DNA of 5,336 bases from Amylibacter sp. GTDB taxonomy: Bacteria > Pseudomonadota > Alphaproteobacteria > Rhodobacterales > Rhodobacteraceae. Where the stretch lies: positions 1 through 5,336 of the forward strand of contig JALWOO010000437.1 in assembly GCA_027083485.1 (NCBI GenBank), given 5' to 3'. Shown here piece after piece: positions 1 to 4,473 of this stretch. Made by a program: the position numbers and the translations under genes. The first letter of the stretch is position 1. Every line of letters starts with the position of its first letter. The notes beneath the pieces were generated by a model that saw only the letters and a list, made by a program, of their open reading frames with translations, was not told where the DNA came from and made no database searches.

Positions 1-984
1 GGCGCCGTGCGCCAATACGCCCCTTATGTTGTGCCGGGGGCGGGCGAGGCGGGGCGGAGGCGCTGGCAGCCCGATCTGGTGCTTTGGTCCGATGATCGCT
101 TGATGCCGATTCTGTTGCAAACCGCCTATCAACAGCATATTCCGCTGGTGTTTGTGAATGCCGGTGTGCCGCGCAAAACCGCCAAACGGCTGCGCTGGTT
201 GCCGGGGGCGGCGGCGGCTGTGCTGAACCGGTTCACGGCAATACTGGCAGTGGATGATGCCGCCATAAACGAATTGAAACGCTTGGGGGTGAGTGCTGAA
301 AAAATCCGCAAGACCGGCCCCTTGCGCGAAGGCTCCCCGCCCATGCCCTTTGACGAACCGGTACGGGCGCAGATTGCGAAAATGCTGCATGGGCGTCCGG
401 TGTGGCTGGCCGCACACGTCAGCCCGCATGAGGTGGAAACCGTGCTGGAAGCCCACCGCATAGGCCAACGGGGCGCGCACCGGTTGCTGACTATCCTGTC
501 GCCACTGAAAGGCGAACAAGTTGGCCCGCTCGCGGATTATCTGGCGCAAAGCGGGCTGAATATTTCGCGCAGGAGCGATCCGGGTAGCCTGACTGCGTCA
601 ACGGATATCCTGTTTGGCGATGTCCAGGGCGAGCTGGGCCTGTGGTATCGTGTGGCATCGGTGTCGTTTATCGGCAATTCGCTGCATCCGGAGGGCACCG
701 GGCAAAACCCGAACGAGGCGGCCGCGCTTGGGTCTGCAATCATTCACGGCCCGCATGTGGGGAATTTTGCGGACAGCTATTATACCCTGCTACAGGCGGA
801 TGCGGTGATCGAAGTAACGAATGCAGCCTCTCTTGCCGAAGCCGTCAGCGAATTGATGTCTCCGGACAAAGCCGCGGCAATGGCGCAGGCAGCCTGGGCG
901 GCAAATTCGCAGGGTGCAGACGTCACCGATGCGGTGCTGGAAACCGTGCAGGACTGTTTTGATAATCCGGAGGCCACCGCATGA
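1..984 (+). CDS. waaA: 3-deoxy-D-manno-octulosonic acid (Kdo) transferase, 5'-truncated by window edge
   Basis: A family 30 glycosyltransferase that moves Kdo from CMP-Kdo onto lipid IVA at the cytoplasmic face of the inner membrane. The frame is open from base 1; 327 residues are visible against roughly 425 in the family, so about the first 100 (most of the acceptor-side N-terminal domain and the true start) lie upstream. In fragment numbering, the C-terminal donor-binding part is clear: GDVQGELGLWYRVA (206-219), FIGNSL followed by GQNPNEAAALGSA (223-245) and GPH (250-252), all typical of WaaA. Two other signature blocks are divergent: the family's ETELWPN reads DDRLMPI (31-37), and its STHEGE reads HVSPHE (139-144). 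From memory such divergence is usual in Rhodobacterales. The stop overlaps the lpxK start (ATGA), and the lpxK neighbour supports the assignment. A related glycosyltransferase is a less likely alternative. Confidence 0.85.
   Translation, partial: GAVRQYAPYVVPGAGEAGRRRWQPDLVLWSDDRLMPILLQTAYQQHIPLVFVNAGVPRKTAKRLRWLPGAAAAVLNRFTAILAVDDAAINELKRLGVSAEKIRKTGPLREGSPPMPFDEPVRAQIAKMLHGRPVWLAAHVSPHEVETVLEAHRIGQRGAHRLLTILSPLKGEQVGPLADYLAQSGLNISRRSDPGSLTASTDILFGDVQGELGLWYRVASVSFIGNSLHPEGTGQNPNEAAALGSAIIHGPHVGNFADSYYTLLQADAVIEVTNAASLAEAVSELMSPDKAAAMAQAAWAANSQGADVTDAVLETVQDCFDNPEATA
969..973 (+). promoter_or_regulatory. Ribosome binding site of lpxK
   Basis: GGAGG lies inside the last codons of waaA, seven bases before the lpxK ATG at 981. 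Together with the ATGA stop/start overlap it fixes this start and indicates translational coupling of the two genes. Confidence 0.8.
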
Positions 985-1961
985 AACCGCCTTTGTTCTG
1001 GTTTCGCGACCAAAGCCTGTGGGCCATTGCCCTGACACCCCTGTCTTGGGTCTGGCGCGTGGTTTCATCCCGCCGCTGGCGCAAAGGCGCGCATCTGCGT
1101 TTGTCTGTGCCGGTGATCTGTGTGGGCAATATCAATATGGGGGGCACCGGCAAAACTCCAACGGTGATTGCGCTGGTGGGGCAGTTGCAAGCCATGGGCA
1201 AAACCCCGCATGTGGTCTCGCGTGGCTATGGCGGTGACCAGCAGGGACCAACAGCCGTGGATTTGCACCGCCATAGCGCGGATGATGTGGGGGATGAACC
1301 CTTGCTTCTGGCGGCTTTTGCGCCCTGCTGGGTCGCCCGCGATCGGGCGGCGGGTGCTGCTGCCGCTGTTGGTGCCGGTGCCGATGTGATTGTGCTGGAT
1401 GACGGCATGCAAAATCCGGCCCTGGCCAAGGATCTGACCATCATGGTGGTGGATGCGCAAACCGGTTTTGGCAACGGGCGGGTGTTTCCGGCAGGCCCGT
1501 TGCGACAAACCGTTACCGAAGGCCTTGCGCGGGCCGATGCGGTGCTGGCGATTGGTCCGGCCTCTGCGCAAACCGGCTTTGCTGCCCGATGGGGCGGGCA
1601 GATCCGCAAACCTTTGCTCACCGCGCAACTGGCACCTTTGCAAACCGGAATGGACTGGAAAGGCCTGCGCGCCTTGGCCTTTGCCGGTATCGGGCGCCCT
1701 GAAAAATTCTTTGACACCCTGGCCGGTCTGGGCGCGGAAATCGTCGCAACACACAGTTTCGGGGACCATGAAAAATTGCCACTGGCGGTGTTGCAACGTA
1801 TGGAAAAGCAGGCAAATGCGCTGGGTGCACAGTTGGTGACAACCGAAAAAGACGCCGTCCGCCTGCCCGCTGCCTTTCAACAAAAAGTGCTGACATTACC
1901 GGTCAGGCTGGAACTGGATAACCCGCAAGCACTGCAAGACCTGTTGCAACCGGTGCTTTGA
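981..1961 (+). CDS. lpxK: Tetraacyldisaccharide 4'-kinase (LpxK)
   Basis: Phosphorylates the 4' position of the tetraacyldisaccharide-1-phosphate with ATP to give lipid IVA, the step just before Kdo addition, at the inner membrane. The protein is 326 residues, full family length. A hydrophobic stretch near residues 11-27 is the expected membrane-associating N-terminal helix. Motifs in order: P-loop GNINMGGTGKTPT (49-61), VSRGYGG (79-85), GDEPLLLA (104-111), WVARDR (117-122), VLDDGMQN (138-145), VFPAGPLRQ (168-176), FAGIGRPEKFF (234-244), GDH (261-263) and TTEKDAVRL (287-295). By analogy with the Aquifex enzyme, D105/E106 and H263 are the likely catalytic and metal-binding residues (inferred by alignment by eye). 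The usual DDGFQH block ends in N instead of H. The gene overlaps waaA by four bases and has a good GGAGG site, so the pair is very likely one transcript; a strong palindrome follows. Confidence 0.97.
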   Translation: MKPPLFWFRDQSLWAIALTPLSWVWRVVSSRRWRKGAHLRLSVPVICVGNINMGGTGKTPTVIALVGQLQAMGKTPHVVSRGYGGDQQGPTAVDLHRHSADDVGDEPLLLAAFAPCWVARDRAAGAAAAVGAGADVIVLDDGMQNPALAKDLTIMVVDAQTGFGNGRVFPAGPLRQTVTEGLARADAVLAIGPASAQTGFAARWGGQIRKPLLTAQLAPLQTGMDWKGLRALAFAGIGRPEKFFDTLAGLGAEIVATHSFGDHEKLPLAVLQRMEKQANALGAQLVTTEKDAVRLPAAFQQKVLTLPVRLELDNPQALQDLLQPVL

Positions 1962-1974
1962 AACCGGTCATGCT

Positions 1975-2057
1975 CTTTCGAATTCGTGTCAAATATCCCC
2001 GCCGGAGGCATAAAAGTTTTAATGCCTCCGGCGGGGATATTTAGGCGAATTCGAAAG
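1975..2057. repeat. 83-base interrupted palindrome, REP-like element or lpxK terminator
   Basis: An inner perfect 21-base inverted repeat (1991-2011 with 2022-2042) encloses a 10-base loop. An outer perfect 12-base inverted repeat (1975-1986 with 2046-2057, CTTTCGAATTCG and its complement) flanks it, separated from the inner stem by unmatched TGTC on the left and AGG on the right. The inner stem is GC-rich with an A/T-rich base, so a transcript from either strand would fold strongly, and it could end waaA-lpxK transcription even without a long U tract. The outer motif contains the self-complementary CGAATTCG, so it reads nearly the same in both orientations. The inner core (CCTCCGGCGGGGATATTT) resembles dispersed intergenic sequences I recall from Rhodobacterales; copy number cannot be seen here. 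Confidence 0.85.
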
Positions 2058-2065
2058 GCTTTAGT

Positions 2066-2096
2066 TTGGTTTCTGTGGACCCGGGGGGTTTATAAT
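2066..2096 (+). promoter_or_regulatory. Possible sigma-70-type promoter for the metallophosphoesterase gene
   Basis: A perfect TATAAT (2091-2096) lies 66 bases before the start codon and just downstream of the palindrome. The best -35 candidate is TTGGTT (2066-2071) with a long 19-base spacer, so the -35 is weak. Transcription would begin near 2103 and give a leader of about 60 bases. Supported only by the -10 match and position. Confidence 0.35.
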
Positions 2097-2123
2097 CTTG
2101 CGGTCCCGGCATAGTAAAAGAGG

Positions 2124-2139
2124 GCCGCATTTAGGCGGC
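2124..2139 (+). other. Small hairpin in the leader of the metallophosphoesterase gene
   Basis: GCCGC (2124-2128) and GCGGC (2135-2139) form a perfect five-base stem around a six-base loop, about 23 bases before the start codon. It is short and may be chance. It is noted because the leader otherwise lacks a ribosome binding site. Confidence 0.25.
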
Positions 2140-2162
2140 AGGCTGACCTACGGTGTTTCGAA

Positions 2163-2921
2163 ATGACAGAGCTTCTCTATGGGATTGGCGATATTCACGG
2201 CGATCTGGACCAGTTGCAAGCCGCACATGCGCGGATTGTGGCGGATGCGGGCGGGCGTGATTATACGGTGATTCATATCGGCGATCTGGTTGACCGCCGC
2301 CCGAACAGCAAAGAGGTGATTGATTACCTGATGGCCGGTCAGGCAAAGGGGGAGCCATGGGTGGTGCTGCGGGGCAACCATGACCGGATGTTCGCCATAT
2401 TCCTGCAAGACCCGTTTGCCGCCGATCCGATGCTGCGGCCTGATTATACATGGCTGCATCCGCGGTTGGGCGGGCGGACCACGCTGGCCTCTTACGGGGT
2501 GGAATATCGGGATGACAAACCGTTGGCGCAATTGCATGCAGAGGCCGTGGCCGCTGTGCCAAAGGCGCATCTGGATTATTTGTGCGGATTGCCGAATGTC
2601 TGGCAGAACGATTTGTATTTCTTCTGCCATGCGGGGGTGAAACCCGGGGTGCCGCTGGATCAGCAGACCGAGGATGATCTGATCTGGATCCGCCAGCCGT
2701 TTCATGTGTCGGCCGAGCATTACGCCAAGGTGGTTGTACATGGTCACACGCCGGTGGACGAGGTGGTGCATTACGGCAACCGCATCAATATTGATACGGG
2801 GGCCGCCTATGGCAAGAAATTGTCAACGATAGTGCTGGAAGGCGAACAAGTGCAGTTGCTGACCGATGATGGCCGTCAGGATGTGCTGCACCTGCCGCCC
2901 GGGCATGTTAGTGCGGCTTGA
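2163..2921 (+). CDS. Calcineurin-like (PPP-family) metallophosphoesterase, probable protein phosphatase
   Basis: A 252-residue cytoplasmic dimetal phosphatase of the PPP/ApaH-like superfamily (PrpA/PrpB-like). All five motifs are intact: GDIHG (9-13; D10, H12), GDLVDR (40-45; D41), GNHD (71-74), HAG (156-158), and VHGHTP (192-197; H193, H195), followed by DTGAAYG (211-217), which closes the fold. No signal peptide or membrane segment is seen. The family contains Ser/Thr/Tyr protein phosphatases and diadenosine tetraphosphatases; the length and motif pattern favour the bacterial protein-phosphatase branch, but the substrate cannot be read from sequence. The ATG is fixed because GDIHG starts at residue 9 and no in-frame start exists between it and the stop at 2115. 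No Shine-Dalgarno sequence precedes it. Its 3' end overlaps the convergent acyltransferase gene by 14 bases. It appears to be monocistronic. Confidence 0.92.
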   Translation: MTELLYGIGDIHGDLDQLQAAHARIVADAGGRDYTVIHIGDLVDRRPNSKEVIDYLMAGQAKGEPWVVLRGNHDRMFAIFLQDPFAADPMLRPDYTWLHPRLGGRTTLASYGVEYRDDKPLAQLHAEAVAAVPKAHLDYLCGLPNVWQNDLYFFCHAGVKPGVPLDQQTEDDLIWIRQPFHVSAEHYAKVVVHGHTPVDEVVHYGNRINIDTGAAYGKKLSTIVLEGEQVQLLTDDGRQDVLHLPPGHVSAA

Positions 2922-3774
2922 GTGCCAGCGTTTCTGCCCGAAGATATTTCATCAGTCCTTTGGCGTCTTTTTCATAGGACTTCAGGATTTCCTGCGGGAT
3001 CAGTTTGCCCACCTTGACCTTTTGTTCCTTTTTCATTGCGGCGGCAATTTCATGCAGCAGAAGGCTCTGGCGCAGGGTGGTCGACAGCTTGTTGGCGATC
3101 TGGAACCAGCGGCTGTTTTGACCCGGGAAATAGACCGGCAGCACCTGAGCGCCGCTCTGGCGGATCATTTTTGCGGTAAAGGTCATCCAGTCGCTGTCAA
3201 TGGCCGGCCCAAACCATGTTTCGCTGGTGGCCACGGTGCCTGACGGAAACAGCGCCACGCAGCCACCTTCCTTGAGGTGTTGAATGGCGATTTTGCGGGT
3301 CTGGATGTTGGTCTGGATCGCGCCGGGTTCATGGGGGAAGGCCACCGGCAACAGGTATTTGTCGATGCGCGGCACATGGCAGAGCAGCGAGCGGGTCAGG
3401 ATTTTGTAATCATCCCGCGCGTGGCTCATCAGATGGGCCATGACAATGCCGTCAATCAATCCGTGCGGATGGTTGGACACCACCACGAGCGGGCCTTCTT
3501 TGGGGATGTAATCCAGCTCCTCTTGCGGGGTGGTGAGTTTGATTTCCAGTCGCTCCAGAACCGATTCCCAAAAATCGTCGGGGCGGTTTTCGTCCCGTTC
3601 CCATTTGCGGATCAGGCGCAGCAGTTTAATGCGGCCGGTCAGGTTTTCGATCACCCGGATCAGCGTGCGCTTGACCGGAGAGGTAAAGGACGTGGCATAG
3701 GTCAGGTCCGCCGGATTATAGGGGCTGTCCCCGCCGGTGGCTTCCAGAACGTGATCTGTTTTTTTGTCGCTCAT
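2908..3774 (-). CDS. PlsC-like lyso-lipid O-acyltransferase (possibly SalA-type)
   Basis: A 288-residue protein of the lysophosphatidic-acid acyltransferase superfamily, expected to transfer an acyl chain to a lyso-lipid at the inner membrane. Motif I reads NHPHGLIDG (101-109), the NHPxGxxDG variant and not the plain NHX4D of PlsC. FPSGTVA (176-182) stands for the usual FPEGTRS block without its Glu, and VLPVYFPGQNS (211-221) matches the final proline-containing motif. There is no clear transmembrane helix; a basic amphipathic region (34-60, rich in K/R and L/I) and a lysine-rich stretch near 248-257 could bind the membrane surface. The start overlaps the ptsH stop (ATGA) with GAGGG three bases upstream, so translation is probably coupled to HPr. 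From memory, a roseobacter gene next to ptsH encodes SalA, needed for a sulfur-containing aminolipid; this could be that gene, but ornithine-lipid (OlsA-like) or general PlsC-like roles are not excluded. Confidence 0.88.
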   Translation of the reverse strand: MSDKKTDHVLEATGGDSPYNPADLTYATSFTSPVKRTLIRVIENLTGRIKLLRLIRKWERDENRPDDFWESVLERLEIKLTTPQEELDYIPKEGPLVVVSNHPHGLIDGIVMAHLMSHARDDYKILTRSLLCHVPRIDKYLLPVAFPHEPGAIQTNIQTRKIAIQHLKEGGCVALFPSGTVATSETWFGPAIDSDWMTFTAKMIRQSGAQVLPVYFPGQNSRWFQIANKLSTTLRQSLLLHEIAAAMKKEQKVKVGKLIPQEILKSYEKDAKGLMKYLRAETLALKPH

Positions 3775-4037
3775 TTTCCCTCACCAAACATATCCGCCAC
3801 CAGATTTTGCAGCGCGTCTGCCAGTTCTTGTGATTGATTCCCGCTGGTCTCTACCGCAATTGTTGTGCCTTTAGAAGCGGCAAGCATCATCAGGCCCATA
3901 ATTGAATCGCCCATCACGGACATGCCGTCCTTGCTGACCTCTGCCTGGGCGTCGAACAGGGCAACGGTTTCAACAAATTTCGCCGAGGCCCGCGCATGCA
4001 GACCCTTTTCGTTTACGATTTCCAAGGTCATTTTCAC
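3771..4037 (-). CDS. ptsH: Phosphocarrier protein HPr
   Basis: The small cytoplasmic phosphocarrier of the PTS: it receives phosphate from Enzyme I on a histidine and passes it to EIIA proteins. Length is 88 residues, normal for the family. The active site GLHARAS (12-18) gives H14 as the phosphorylated histidine. DSIMGLMML (44-52) places S45 where HPr kinase/phosphorylase (HprK) acts, so a regulatory serine phosphorylation is expected. The GTG at 4037 is preferred over the ATG at 4031 because AAGGGG (4046-4051) sits eight bases before the GTG and 14 before the ATG. The gene begins 12 bases after the EIIA stop and ends inside the acyltransferase start. No permease components are present, so a regulatory rather than sugar-transport role is inferred. 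Confidence 0.96.
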   Translation of the reverse strand: MKMTLEIVNEKGLHARASAKFVETVALFDAQAEVSKDGMSVMGDSIMGLMMLAASKGTTIAVETSGNQSQELADALQNLVADMFGEGK

Positions 4038-4045
4038 CGGTTTGG

Positions 4046-4051
4046 CCCCTT
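4046..4051 (-). promoter_or_regulatory. Ribosome binding site selecting the GTG start of ptsH
   Basis: Read on the minus strand the site is AAGGGG. Its first two bases are the end of the TAA stop codon of the upstream EIIA gene. An eight-base spacer leads to GTG at 4037, which favours that start and suggests coupling with EIIA. Confidence 0.65.
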
Positions 4052-4451
4052 ATTCCTGCGGTTTGCAGCTGCCATAACTGGCGTTCATGTATTTTTTACC
4101 TGCTTTCAGGCTTGCGTCTACGGCTTTTTCAATCGGGATGTTGCGGGAACTGGCCAGTTTGACCAGCATCGGCAGATTGGCGCCGTAGAGGATGCGGCGT
4201 TCGGAGCAGTTGCAGGCGCGCATCGACAGGTTGGAGGGCGAACTGCCGAACATATCGACTACCACCACAACGCCGTCGCCCTGATCCACGGAATCGGCGG
4301 CTTCGCAGATTTCATCCTGTTTGGCTGCACGATCACATTCGGCGGCGATTGAAATCGCCCGGATGCCGGTCTGTTTGCCGATCACATGCTCAACGGCGGC
4401 CAGATATTCCTTGGCCAAACCCCCGTGCCCTACGATGACAATGCCGATCAA
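4050..4451 (-). CDS. PTS EIIA component, mannose family (single domain, regulatory)
   Basis: A 133-residue stand-alone EIIA(Man) domain that takes phosphate from HPr. IGIVIVGHGGLA (2-13) is the first strand and loop, with H9 the expected phosphohistidine. VVVVVDMFGSSPSN (61-74) carries the conserved Asp (D66) loop, equivalent to DxxGGSPxN of ManX, and ANLPMLVKLA (91-100) is the family's (I/A)NLPML block. The start is a TTG at 4451, because AAGGAG lies six bases upstream and the His motif must begin at about residue 9. Extending to the next upstream ATG would run 86 codons back through rapZ. The gene lies 22 bases after rapZ and 12 before ptsH, the order seen in alphaproteobacterial hprK clusters. 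No IIB, IIC or IID follows, so it probably signals rather than feeds a sugar permease. Five cysteines, including a CxC at 80-82, are more than I would expect. Often labelled manX or ptsM-like. Confidence 0.93.
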   Translation of the reverse strand: MIGIVIVGHGGLAKEYLAAVEHVIGKQTGIRAISIAAECDRAAKQDEICEAADSVDQGDGVVVVVDMFGSSPSNLSMRACNCSERRILYGANLPMLVKLASSRNIPIEKAVDASLKAGKKYMNASYGSCKPQE

Positions 4452-4457
4452 GCTTTG

Positions 4458-4463
4458 CTCCTT
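4458..4463 (-). promoter_or_regulatory. Ribosome binding site selecting the TTG start of the EIIA gene
   Basis: AAGGAG on the minus strand lies in the 22-base gap after rapZ, six bases before the TTG at 4451. It is the strongest Shine-Dalgarno sequence of the operon and decides the start. Confidence 0.8.
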
Positions 4464-4473
4464 GCTTTTGCTG

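Noticed and set aside
1454..1581. A 17-base direct repeat with one mismatch (TGCGCAAACCGG...) in lpxK, with a shorter CAAACCGG at 1641-1648
   Set aside because: Both copies encode AQTGF in frame within a conserved protein; more likely chance reuse of codons than a functional repeat.
1065..1883. A 272-codon open frame on the minus strand inside lpxK
   Set aside because: It is fully antisense to a textbook lpxK, has no recognisable domain, and such long shadow frames are common opposite GC-rich codon-biased genes.
2900..2940. Inverted repeat CGGGCA/TGCCCG across the convergent gene ends, considered as a bidirectional terminator
   Set aside because: The stem is only six bases with a 29-base loop and no U tract on either side.
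3277..3837. A 186-codon open frame on the plus strand opposite the acyltransferase and the end of ptsH
   Set aside because: It is antisense to two well-supported genes, shows no family motif and crosses their boundary; a shadow frame.
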